Below, one piece after another: positions 23,415-36,600 of a stretch of DNA of 64,000 nt; within the stretch, counting starts at the first letter, position 1, and each line of letters starts with the position of its first letter. The position numbers and the translations under genes were made by a program. The notes beneath the pieces are model-generated. The model searched no databases. It was not told the origin of the DNA and saw nothing but the letters and a program-made list of their open reading frames with translations. Source of the stretch: Hypomesus transpacificus (lineage: Eukaryota > Chordata > Actinopteri > Osmeriformes > Osmeridae); contig NC_061082.1 of assembly GCF_021917145.1 (NCBI RefSeq), positions 5,130,032-5,194,031 of the forward strand, in the 5' to 3' direction.

Positions 23415-24657
23415 AATCGTAAAAGGAAACTACTGTGTTTGGCATGCTTACTAGGACTCACGGACGTTCCCATGGCAACACAACAGGCCTCCATGTGTTT
23501 GATGCCATGCAGCTGTTAGGATGAGGTAGGGTACTATTTACAGCCTGAATTGTTTAGAACCCACTGCCCAGCAGGTGGCAGTGAGGCTGGCTTGAGGGTT
23601 GCCTGGTCCCAGTTCCCCTCCCAACACAAACAGGAACATTTGGGGGCTTAAATATTTAATGATAAAACATGTAAACCATAAAATGAAATGTATAGATTGT
23701 GTTTTTAAAAGATCATAACAAAGGTAAACACTCTTAACGTGTATTTGGTCAATCGCAGTGTACTTTGTCACATGGTGAAGTCCTAACTGGACGACTGCAC
23801 TTGTTCATGAGTCAACATCATTCCTCACAGCAGATCTGATTGGCTCATGACAGAGCAGGCACAGGTGATTGTCCAATGACAGGAAGTTCATTCTCGCTCT
23901 TCATAGTACTGGTCACATTTAAGGCTTCAATGGTTTGAGATAGAGGTATGTTTGAAAATGACCATACTTTTTGAAATTATAAAATACAGTTAGGACAAAA
24001 CATTATATACAGTATCATTGGCTGATACCTTACTTATGGATAATCATTATAAGCCTATTGTGTTGAGGCACTAACTAGATGATTCCTTTGTAAATTTCAA
24101 CTCAGTTAAAGACTAGCCAACTGGATCCTTTGGTCAGAAGACCGCAGGCTAACGTAAGACACTTGGGAGGTTATGCCTTTGAAAACATGCTACAACTAAG
24201 TTATTGCAGTGTAAAGAAAATAAATAGATGATTGGTTTGTTCCCATTCAACAAGGCAAGGATATGACAAAAATAATACTTGCTCATGAACCCTAAACTGA
24301 AGATAAAATAAAATCCCTTCTTTAATGTAGGATTCCATGTAGTGCATCACGAAACGTAAAACTCACAGTAAATATGATTTGATAAATACTCCACTTACTC
24401 TTGCACTGATTATTGCTTGTGTTTCTAAATGAGAAATCCCAGGTTTTTACAGAGTTAGGAAAAGAAGAAGAAGAAGTAGGCCCTGTTTTTCATCTGCTAC
24501 ATTCGGGTCTTGTGCTCGAAATCTCCCCTCGGCACCCTCCCCTCGGCCCCCCCCCCCCCCCCTCCCCTCGGCCCCCCCCTCCACAGCACAGCAGGGCCTG
24601 AGCTACAGCTCTCCTGACTGGCTGCTTGAGCAGATTCTGTGTCCGCTCCCGTCCACA
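23415..24657. other. Tail-to-tail spacer between rpl31 and tbc1d8
   Basis: Contains the end of the rpl31 transcript and the likely tbc1d8 3' UTR, with a long C-run near 24549-24562. I see no coding sequence, RNA gene or recognisable element. Confidence 0.45.
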
Positions 24658-27600
24658 TTAGCTAAGCCTGTGCTCGAGCATGAGCAGACCGGCACGTTGG
24701 TGGTACTGCTTCACCTTGGCCGCCGCCACCTTGGCCGGGAGATCCACCGGCGCCTCGAAGAAGTTCACCAGCATCTGCTCCGTCAGCATGGAGGCCAGGA
24801 TCTGAGCGAAGCTGACCGTCCACTCGCTGCCTGGCTCCGTCAGGCTCCCCTCCTCCTCCTCCCCTCTGGAGCCGAAGACAGGAGTGTCTTCAGAGCAGTC
24901 ACCACTGTCCTCCAGCCCCTCTCTGGCCCCGCCCCCACTTTCTCTGGTCCCGCCCTCGTTGCTCCTGTCTGACCCGGAGCAGCGGCCTCGATGACCAGCT
25001 TCGCCGATCTGCAGCACCAGGCTGGTCACCGTGGCGATTCCCTGGAACAGCTCGTTCTCGTCGGGGTGGCCGTGGAACATGCTGGAGACGGTCTTACAGA
25101 ACTGGATGAACTCTCTCTGAGGAGCAGAGGAGGAAGGGTTGAGTCATGATTATCACACTACTCTGGAATAGAAAAAGTCTGTGGATTAAATCCACTGGCG
25201 TACTGTATAAAATATGGAGAAAGCAGAGAAAGAGGGTTTTCTGTGAGTGTGTCTCCAGAAGCTGGTGGTGAAGGTGCTACCTGGTTCATCAGGGGGAGGG
25301 GTTTCTCCAGGGTCTTCTCCTTCTCCTTGGCTAGGTCCCTCAACATCTGCTTCAACTGCTCCTGGTAGCCTTTCATCTCCTCTGCACCCCACACACACAC
25401 ACACCGGGTTAACAAACTGATTGACACCATCTATGTTTCACAGCGCAGGGGGAACTAGGTTACTAACACTGTAAAATCGTAAGTTTGCGTAGAAGCAGTG
25501 GGTTTTGCAATTGTGTCGATTGGTTCACACATGAAAGCTTTTGACACAAGCGATTTGCAACACCCTCAACTTGAGATACGGTTACAAACCTCCGACTTAT
25601 TCTGCTACTTTCAGAGCCAAGATACATGTTGTATTGCATTGGAGCAGCACAGCCAATACTAAGGGGTTTTTCAAGGTGTTGAATAAAAACGCATTTTACA
25701 CCTCTCGTAGAACAGATTAGTTTTAACAGATTTATACAAATAAAAAAAGGCTTGTCAACCAGCTGAAGGCATCAACTTCATGATCGACATGTTGAAGCGA
25801 AACACTGAAGTATCCTCTACAGACAGTGACAGCTGGATGGCATGGCGTCTGCCAGGGCAGTGATGGTCACCAGTGTTGGGAAAGTTTGATTTCTACGTGA
25901 ACTAGTTCAGTTCATAATTTACACATTTTAAAATGAAATAGTTTAGTTCATAATAAAAAATGTTGAACTATGTTCACAGGTCCAAAAAATGACACCAGAC
26001 TGAACGCGTTCACAGTATCGTTCATCAGGCAGTAGCTAATACAGTACGTTCAGTTCACGTTCACAGTATCGTTCATCAGGCAGTAATACAGTACGTTCAG
26101 TTCACGTTCACAGTATCGTTCATCAGGCAGTAATACAGTACGTTCAGTTCACGTTCACAGTATCGTTCATCAGGCAGTAATACAGTACGTTCAGTTCACG
26201 TTCACAGTATCGTTCATCAGGCAGTAATACAGTACGTTCAGTTCACGTTCACAGTATCGTTCATCAGGCAGTGATACAGTACGTTCAGTTCACGTTCACC
26301 AAAATTATGAACCCGTCCATGAACTTTCGTTCAATGAATGCATTCAGGCACAACACTGATGGTCACCAAAACATGTTCATGTTTTAAGGTGCCAGACTAA
26401 CAGACGGAACAGTGAGGATTCGTACCTTCGGGCAGGTCCACATACAGAGGCCTGGTGGTGGACAGTATGGGGCTCTTCATCAGAGACGGCTCATCTTCAT
26501 TCTCTGTCAGAGCTGCAAGCCAGACAGGCACCAAATCAACTTCCCCTCACCTTTACACACTTCATTAACACATAACCCACCTCAGAGGCTAAAGATAGTT
26601 CCTCTTCCCCCTCACCTGGGGGTATGTGCAAACGATACAGCAGCCTCATCTTCTCACTCAGCTCCTCGCAGTATAAAATATCTAAAACAAGATGAAAAAT
26701 ACATTTTTTTAAAGAATGTGGAGAAACTCAGTGAGAGACGCTGGACTTTGCTACGTCAAATTTTGTCTAGAAGTTTATTGTTTATCTAGAAGACAGAGCT
26801 CTTAATGTCTGAGTAGGAGGTTAAGAGGTGTGTTTACACCATCATACTTCATCTCAATATAACACACTCATTGACTGTACTCATGCCTTACAGCAGAAAC
26901 AACCTCTCCTAAAAGCCTGGGCTATCGAGACCAGTAAAAGCTTAGTGGGCCAAACTCCAGATCAGATTGCCTGTGACAACACTAGGAAGGCTTCAGTTTC
27001 CGTCAATGACTCGCATTATAAGGGGAACTCGGCTTTAAATCATTTTAATATGTTATTTTAGGTTAGTGTACGCTGTGCCAAGCACGCTTACTCTGTTGTT
27101 CACTAAACACACAAACAGGTACAGTACTTCCCTTTCCACTTTCCCCCCCACACACTCACTGACTCCATCTCACACAAACAAACTGTCTTTCACTCGCTCA
27201 CACTAATCCCGTCTCAGTCACACCCAGACACCCCCCGCTACGTACTGAGCCAGCCGGAGAACTCGCGGAAGGTGAGGAGGGCGTCTCTATCCTGGTCCAG
27301 CAGGGTGAAGGTGCGGTTGGCCACTGTGTCGGTGTGGACCCCACACAACCAGGGCACTAAGAGCCCATACAGGCTCTTGAACTGGGCCCGGTCCAGCCGG
27401 TACTGGTCCAGGTAGGGCCGGGCCGGGTCGTGGTGCTGCAGGGCCACCTCGGTGCTGCCGTCCCCCCAGTACAGGCTGATGAAGTGCTCCGTCTGGCAGG
27501 ATGGATAGGGGCTCGACTGAGACTTATGAGACTATCATGTGACTTACGAGAATATCATGTGACTTACGAGAATATCGTGTGACTTATCAGAATATCATGC

Positions 27601-30600
27601 AGTTTTATTGAGCATCATGTGTTGGTATATGTTGTCAGGCATACGCTGATTTGAAAATGATCTCTTTTGTACTTTTCATTCGATTTTTTGGGACGCATTT
27701 ATTTTCTTTCTTTAAAGAGAGCTCGGTCTGTTTTCTGAAGATGTCCTTGTAAGCTTTTATCAGTTATCAGCATGTCGTTATTTGGAGTTTGAGTTTTCTA
27801 GGTACAATTCATTGCTGTTCCTCTATGAGATCCAGTTCCTCACTACCACGGGAGGCGTACCTTAAAGAGGTCGTAGACGTCAGAGAGATCCACTGGGGAG
27901 AGAGACACTTCCGGAACCACCAGTCTCAGCTGCAGAGGAGACATACAGAGAGTTGTGTTTTTGTAGAAACATTGTATGATTTTTTCAAATCCGTTTGTTT
28001 AGTTTATCATCAGAGGGAAGAGAGAAGGGGAGGGAGAGAGGAACTCACAGCGTTCTCCTTGGTGGTATCTTCGTGTGCTTGCAGCACCTGGATCCGGTGT
28101 CTGCAGCGAAGCCTCTCTATCTGTCTCACTGTCAGGTCACCAAACTTCTGCAACACCCAGAACACTCATGTTAAACTTCAATATCTATCCAAAATGTATA
28201 CAAAACAGCTCTGGCTAAAATAATGGAGATTATTTCACTTAGTGTTTCACCTACTGTTAACAAACATGTCTTCCTCCAACACTTTTGAAATATTGAATTC
28301 TACATAGAAATATGTAGACATGCATGGGTCTTATTTAGTTCTGTGTAGTTTTATGGAAGGACCCTGTTCCTGGAGGAATGTTGTTTTGTCGTCACCTGTA
28401 CTAGCTGTATGTGATTGACATGATAATAAAAGCCACAAGACACTGGGTGAAGTGTCGTGTTTTGATTTGACAGCAGCACGGCAGCGTACACTCACCTCGT
28501 AGGAGTCTGTGATGAGGTCGGTGATCTGAGGGTGGACGGCCGGGGGGGCGCTGCCTTCCTCCCCAGACTGGGAGGGAGGAGGAGGGGGGGAGCGTTCCTC
28601 ATCATGCCTCACCTGCTCCAGGAAGCTACGGGGAAAACCAGCAAACACACACCGTCTGTAAAAACACTACACACTCACGTGGATTACGTGTGTGTGAAAG
28701 ACCCGATGAGTAATTATTTGTGCCATGTCCACGCCTTTGCATCTCTCCTTCTCCCTCTCTTTTCCCTTCTCCCCCCCTCTTTCTCTTTCTCCCTCTCCCC
28801 CTCTCTCTCCCTCTCTCTCGTTTACCCGGTAAGAATCATGAGCGCCTGTCCGTCGTCCAGGCTGGCGCAGAGGGCGGTGGCGTTGGCGTCGAGCACGGCC
28901 AGCCCCAGCTGGAAGATGGCTTTGATCCCGTGGAAGAAGAAGCAGTCGACCACGCAGACGGCACTGCGGAAGGGCAGCACGCTGAGGAACAGCGTGAGGA
29001 ACCAGGAGAGCGACACGGACGACAGGGGGGACAGGTCCGGGATGTGCTCCGCCAGCTCTGACAGACGAGCCCTGATCAGCTCCTCAAACACTGACTGGTC
29101 GATCTGGGCGCCTGGAGACCACCAGGTAAACACACACACACACTGTCTTAATGTGGAACATATTTAAGTAGTTATAAAAATGTATGGGCAAATATAATTG
29201 AACATACTTAGATTTTAATGTACTTGCTAGATTTATATAATGATGTCCTGAAGTAAACCTTTCACACATGTCAGATTAAATGTGTCCTTGACAAAAGTAA
29301 CAATAACCGCTGTTTAACGTCAAAACTGTATTAGTTTAGACACAACAGGTGAAGGAAGGGGAAATGACTTCAAATGCACCACAAATAAATAGCTACACAA
29401 AGCACAGAAAATGAGACTGTGTTGCTCGACCAGCCGTGGCTAAAGAAAGCCTTCAGTGGTTTTGAAACTTGCGCTGTCGGAGCAAAAAAAACGACTTCCC
29501 TTTAAAAGAGTCACGGCCATACAGCTTGATCGCAAACACACGTAGGCCTAAAATGCCTAAAAAAGTATTTCTATATATCAACATTTTCCAGGATTTTAAA
29601 ACCCTGTTCAAAATTTTTTTTATTCAATAACTACATAAACACTGCAAGGTAATGTACTATGTTGGAAAAACCACTACAATCAGTAAAAGGTAAAGGATGC
29701 TAAAATCCTGACTTTCCACCTCACCTTAATGTGACCGCCTTCTCACCTATGACCCTGTTTCACCTATGGCCCCTGTCTCACCTATGACCCTGTTTCACCT
29801 ATGACCCTGTCTCACCTATGGCCCCTGTCTCACCTATGACCCTGTTTCACCTATGACCCTGTCTCACCTATGACCCTGTCTCACCTATGACCCCCGTCCC
29901 ACTTATGACCCTGTCTCACCTATGACCCTGTCTCACCTATGACCCCTGTCTCACCTATGACCCTGTTTCACCTATGACCCTGTCTCACCTATGACCCCCG
30001 TCTCACCTATGACCCTGTCTCACCTATGACCCTGTCTCACCTATGACCCTGTCTCACCTATGACCCTGCGAGTGAAGTAGTCCGGCAGCATCCTCTCGCA
30101 CACGGCCACCAGCAGCCAGAAGGCCTCCTCCTCTTTAGTGTACAGCAGCAGCACTGATGCCAGGATGTTCATGGACTGCAGACAGATCACAGACACACGG
30201 CCAACATCAGCCACAGGAACTGGACTGAACACTACAACTAAGCCTATCCTCGCATGAATGCTGAATGGAAGGCTAACTTACAGAGCTTGAGCATAGAAAC
30301 ACTGAACACAGCAGGTCTTAGTTAGGGCCTGGGTCAAACCCCACACACTGAGCAGACTGAAACACGGCACTGCCTTCTATATCTACGTCCTGAAGTCTCA
30401 TCAGGACCCCCTTCCCCCGCCAGCAGTCTGACCTGGCAGTAGCCGATCTTGGGGTTGCGGTGGGCGTAGGCGGTGAGGACTCTGCGCAGGGCAGAGATGC
30501 CCGTGTCCTTCTGGAAGGCCGGGTGGTCGGGGAGCGAGCGGTGCAGGTCTCTCTCGATCTCCTCCGTGGCCAGGCTGCTGCGGCCCGTGCTCTCCTGCAC

Positions 30601-33600
30601 CAGCCGGGAGTAGTAGTCAGGGTGGGAGGCCAGCTCCGAGGACGCATCTGGAGACCAGGGGGGGAAGAGAATCAGCGTCACGCACCAGAGCCGTGGATGA
30701 TGAAACAAGAGTTTACATACTTTGGAGTACTTGCTTATCTTGCACCAGTCACAATCCTCTTCATTAATACGCGTAAATGTCATTTGGACTGTCGAATATT
30801 TGTTCACGCGCGCACAGTCACATGCACTGTGTTTAATGGTCTAATCTAACAACGTAAACATGTACTTAACATGCACATACGTTGTGGAACTGTCTGTAAC
30901 ACACTTCTGTGCGTCGCCAAGCGCAGGCTGCCCACCTACAGGAGTACTAGCATTATGTATTGGAGGATGAGGTCATGAGCCATTTCCTTCTCTAAATAAA
31001 TCAGTTTTCTTCCTGGACTTCATATTAAAACAAGACGGACGATCAGCTGTAACAGTCACGCTAAAACAACAGTCTCCCATAGCTGAGACTGAAATGAAAG
31101 CCCGGACAGAAATCGAATCTCTTCATGACGCACAACATTTATAACTTTCTGTTAAGCACTGATTTGTGTCTTTACGGGAATGAACATGTGTTTGACTTCA
31201 ATGGGAGTAATGAATATGATATTTCATGTAATTTCTATTATTGATTGTCAATAGGATCTAGTTATATCTGGTTTTACTGCCACATTCATAGAAACGGCAC
31301 ACTTTGCTACAACATTATAGAGCTTCTGGCCAGTACTGCAGAGTGCATAAAAAGGAACTAAGAACTGGGAGAAACACAGAAGACCTGAAAAACTAACAAT
31401 ATATGTGAGGGTGATGTAATATCAGAAAACTTTTTTTTATTTCATTGCTGAACTCAGTAGTCTACGAGGTTATTGTGTTTACACTGTCGAATCTCTTTCT
31501 CCCTCGAGCGCGACGGGCTATGACTAACTAAGTGTTGACAAGATTTTTGTAGGTTTCCAACGGTAACCAACCACCTATTGCAGCTCTTGAATCCTGTCCG
31601 CCCCTCACCAGAAAAGGTCATCCACAGCTCCCCCCGTATCGACTCAGGGATCCCCATGGCAACCAGTTTCTGGATTTTCTCTGTGCGGAACATGTGGACC
31701 CCTCGTCCGTACTCAGAGAAGTGGTCTTCCCACAAACGCTCCTTCATCTGCTCCACCGTCTGCAGGGGGGAAGGAGAGGGATATGACTGAACACTGAGAG
31801 CTAGCATTGGGCAAGGAACACCTTGGGGAACACGGATCAATGGAAGTTTAAATAATGAAGGAACCTAATACCAAACCCCAACTGCATCGATCGTCTCATT
31901 TTACGTTTACTAGCGTAAAGCCGCCTGGATGGTTCGCAAAACTCAAAAGTTCAGTCATTACGGTCAGTAGTACAGTTCAGTCATTACAGTCAGTAGTACA
32001 GTTCGGTCATTACGGTCAGTAGTACAGTTCAGTCATTACGGTCAGTAGTACAGTTCAGTCATTATGGTCAGTAGTACAGTTCAGTCATTACAGTCAGTAG
32101 TACAGTTCGGTCATTACGGTCAGTAGTACAGTTCAGTCATTACAGTCAGTAGTACAGTTCGGTCATTACGGTCAGTAGTACAGTTCGGTCATTACGGTCA
32201 GTAGTACAGTTCAGTCATTACGGTCAGTAGTACAGTTCAGTCATTACAGTCAGTAGTACAGTTCGGTCATTACGGTCAGTAGTACAGTTCGGTCATTACG
32301 GTCAGTAGTACAGTTCAGTCATTACAGTCAGTAGTACAGTTCAGTCATTACGGTCAGTAGTACAGTTCGGTCATTACGGTCAGTAGTACAGTTCGGTCAT
32401 TACGGTCAGTAGTACAGTTCGGTCATTACGGTCAGTAGTACAGTTCGGTCATTATGGTCAGTAGTACAGTTCAGTCATTACAGTCAGTAGTACAGTTCGG
32501 TCATTACGGTCAGTAGTACAGTTCGGTCATTATGGTCAGTAGTACAGTTCAGTCATTACAGTCAGTAGTACAGTTCAGTCATTACGGTCAGTAGTACAGT
32601 TCGGTCATTACGGTCAGTAGTACAGTTCGGTCATTATGGTCAGTAGTACAGTTCAGTCATTACAGTCAGTAGTACAGTTCAGTCATTACGGTCAGTAGTA
32701 CAGTTCAGTCATTACAGTCAGTAGTACAGTTCGGTCATTACGGTCAGTAGTACAGTTCAGTCATTACGGTCAGTAGTACAGTTCAGTCATTACAGTCAGT
32801 AGTACAGTTCAGTCATTACAGTCAGTAGTACAGTTCAGTCATTACGGTCAGTAGTACAGTTCAGTCATTACGGTCAGTAGTACAGTTTGGTCAGCAGTAC
32901 AGTTCAGTAGCTGCCATGCTTACGGCCTTGTTGTTAGAGGACTCTGAGTCGGGCTGAGCGTTGTGGAAGGCAATGAGAGCCTCCTGGTTGAGGGAGTGTC
33001 GCAAGGCCTTGTCCTCGATCTCCTCTCCGTCGGAATACATCGTGTCGTAGTAGAAGGTGTAGTAGGGGGCCGGAGAGCTCTGTGGGAGACAGACATGGAG
33101 AGAGACTTGTGTTTACATCCGTCAAGCTGTCTTCTACCATTAGTCTGTTTGTCAAGCCAGAAACAAAGGCCTTATCAGTTGTCACACAGTCTCGGGCTAA
33201 CCTAACAATACGATACACAGGAACCCAGATATTTGCGTACCCGTGGGTTGACCTCGCTAAGTTACCTTAGCATTTATGAAGTTACCATAGCGTTTATGAA
33301 GTTAACTAAGCAGGGGCGCCGTATGGGGGGGGGGGGGAGGGGAGTTATGACAATTCCGAGGGCCCCTGACTGACAGGGCCCCCCCAAATTGAAAAACTAA
33401 TGTTAAAAAGAAACTTAAAAAAAAATTTTTTATAGGGCCCAAAATTCCTGCCGGTGCCCCTGTAACTAAGCATTAACAAGATGGCTGCTGCTGGGCTGTT
33501 TACGCTAGCTCAGTACCAGAGCTCTCTTGCTGTTGCCCTTGCTCCGGAACATGGCGTGTTTCCACTGCAGGGCCCGGTGCCGCGCAGTGAGGCTGTCCAC

Positions 33601-36600
33601 CAGCACGGCCCTCCTCTGGAGGTCGATCAGCTGGAAGGCCTTCTTGCTCCGCACGCTCACGATCACCGGGTCTGGCAGCAAGGCGGTGCTCTCCGCCTTC
33701 TCTATGGAGATCACCTGGAGGGGCAGGGAGGGAGGGAGGGAGGGAGGGAGGGAGGGAGGGAGGGAGGGAGGGAGGGAGGGAGGGAGGGAGGGAGGGAGGG
33801 GGGGGAGGGAGGGAGGGAGGGGGGGGGAGGGAGGGGGGGGGAGGGAGGGAGGGAGGGGGGGGGAGGGAGGGGGGGGGGGGGGGGGAGGGGGGGGGGGGAG
33901 GGAGGGAGGGAGGGGGGGAGGGAGGGGAGGGTTCATTAGGTGGGTGGGATATTTCCTCACTCACACAGTTTTAGAAATTGACAAATCTGCCCAAATTTGA
34001 CTTTGCTAATAGAAAAATATTTCACCTGGAGGGGCAGGGAGGGAGGGAGGGAGGGAGGGAGGGAGGGAGGGAGGGAGGGAGGGAGGGAGGGAGGGAGGGA
34101 GGGAGGGAGGGAGGGAGGGAGGGAGGGAGGGGGGGGGGGGGAGGGGGGGGGGGGGAGGGGGGGGAGGGAGGGAGGGAGGGAGGGAGGGAGGGAGGGAGGG
34201 AGGGAGGGAGGGAGGGAGGGAGGGAGGGAGGGAGGGAGGGAGGGAGGGAGAGGGCCGTTAGCCAGCCCTGAGGGAGTATCTGGAGTTAAGGGATTCCGGC
34301 AGGAGGGTAGGGTTCATTAGGTGGGTGGGATATTTCCTCACTCACACAGTTTTAGAAATTGACAAATCTGCCCAAATTTGACTTTGCTAATAGAAAAATA
34401 TTTGACTGAAGGGGTATTCCCCTGTCCCTTTATCATTGGACATTTCTGTTGGTTTGACTCACCACTGACCATACATGTAAACTACCGTATCAATCTCAAC
34501 TCAGCCTAGTCAGTGGTTTAAACAGTACGCACCGACCAACACAACACTTTTCCTGAGTCAACACAGGCAGCCACATGACACTGTGTGTTAGTTTAACACG
34601 ATCTGCAGAGTCAACAAGGTTTGTTTGAGTGTGTAAAAATACATTCCCGCCATGATACATTCCCCACCACACAAAACATGTAATTGAACAGGCAGAAGCC
34701 TTACTGGTGTCTGTCTAAAAAGGCACTAAAACCTGTCATGGTTTTAATTGAAAATGTCAGTGAAAAATTCATTAAAAAACACAGTTTTTATAGGTTCAAG
34801 CAGCTAACCTCTTTGAGCAGTACATTCTACCACGACTGCTTTCAAATAAAAAATAAAAGCTCATTTATCTCAGTAAATTTCACAAATATGACAACCGAAC
34901 AACATAAAGATGAGGTAAACTCTGGACCCCGGTGTGCCCCTTTCCCCTCCGGCACCCTGGAAGTTTTGATACCTCTGAGAGGGGGATGAGGAGTGAACAG
35001 AGCCCTTCCTCCCGGCTGGCGAAGGCCAGGTAGCTGTCGGTGCAGTAGAGGGTCCCCGCCGTGTGGCAGCGTGCGTGGGGCGTCCACACGGAGCAGGAAG
35101 CCACCTCCTGGAGGTGTTCTCCCCGGGGCAGTCTGAACAGAGCCAGCACATACTGCCTCAGTGCCTGCTCCTCCAGGACCCTGCGGAGCAGTCAGACCAG
35201 CAGGGGAAGAGTTAGAGCGTGACACTCGTAGGATGAGTCAACACAATCAGTCATCCAGATGACACGTGGTGAGGAGGAGAGAGAGACAGAGAGGAGAGAA
35301 AGTGAAGTAGAAAGGGGGGGGGGGGAGGGGTTGATGCAATAAAAAATGCATTTGTGAGTCAAAGAAAACACAAGAAAACATTTTCAACTCTTCTGGTCCC
35401 AGTGGTTAGTTCTCTCTTCCTGTTATAGCGAGGAGGTGCTTGTTTTGTCACTACTCGGTCAGAAAGAGGGGAGAGACTGATCACAAGTTAACTAAAAGAA
35501 CAAAAACCTCTGAACTGTGAGGTATGCATCTAAAAAGGTGAGCTAGATTAACTTTCATAGACAGTTTTCATTCATAACATGATGCTAATTGCGAGGTTAA
35601 TATACGAGAAAAAAAAAGTTGACAGACAAGACAAAACCACTGGTCAATTGAAACCAGTGGATTTATGATCAGTCTGTGTAAGCATTTTGTCGTTTCCCCC
35701 TGAATGAATCTGAAAGGACTGGAACTGGAGGGCAAAGTCTAACAACGTGTTTTATGAGCTCATCACAGGTCACATGATCAGTCATGTCTGAACACGACCG
35801 ACCAAGCAGGTGGTTTCCGGTTGACGCTGGGACCGATCAGTTAGCCTGCGAGGCCGGGAGGGGGAAGGGGGGGTTAAACACAGCCTAGTGAGTATGAGCA
35901 ACGGACAGATTAAACATGAAATCTTCCTTAGCGTTTTAACCCTCCTCCACGTTTAACCCTCGACCCTCCCATCCTTCCGTTGACCTCTGACCTCTTAGTG
36001 ATGCGTGCGGGCTGCAGCAGGACGCGGTCCAGCTCCAGGCCTCCGCTGTCCAGCAGGCGGCGCAGAGCGATGTCGGCCAGTTGGGTGATGATGTGGAAGG
36101 CCTCGTCCAGACTCAGGAACATGGAGAAGTCTCGCTGGCGCTGCCGTGTGCTCACCCTCAGCACGTCTGTCATCAGGCCCGTGGAGACACGCTCCAGCTT
36201 CGTCACCTCCGCCCACGGGATCACAAACTTCACTGCAGGAAGGGAGGGAGACGAGGGGTCATAGGGTCAGATCCAGTTTAGAGACGAGAGGATTGAAACT
36301 CGAGAATAATTGTCACAGTGTTCCATGTTGCACAGGGGACAGTTTTCTCGGACGGACCTTCCTTGCCCAGCAGGAAAGAGTAGAATGCCATGTGGTTGAT
36401 GCTGAGGTAGAGCCAGCCCTGCCTGGGGACGTGCCCCTTCCAACAGCAGCAGGAGTAGTGGATCACCAGCTTCTCAGACGACGGCAGGCCGAAGTGCAGC
36501 TTGAACTTCTGCAGAGCCTCCCTGAACTTCTCTGGGTCGTCCTCCTGGGCTGCCTGCTTGCCCCTCACCTCCTCAGCTATTAGACCCTGGAGAAGAGAGG

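Noticed and set aside
33500-34320. Gly-Arg-Glu-Gly and Pro-Pro-Ser-Leu frames
   Set aside because: Translations of (GGGA)n arrays. The true coding part is only 33517-33714 on the minus strand.
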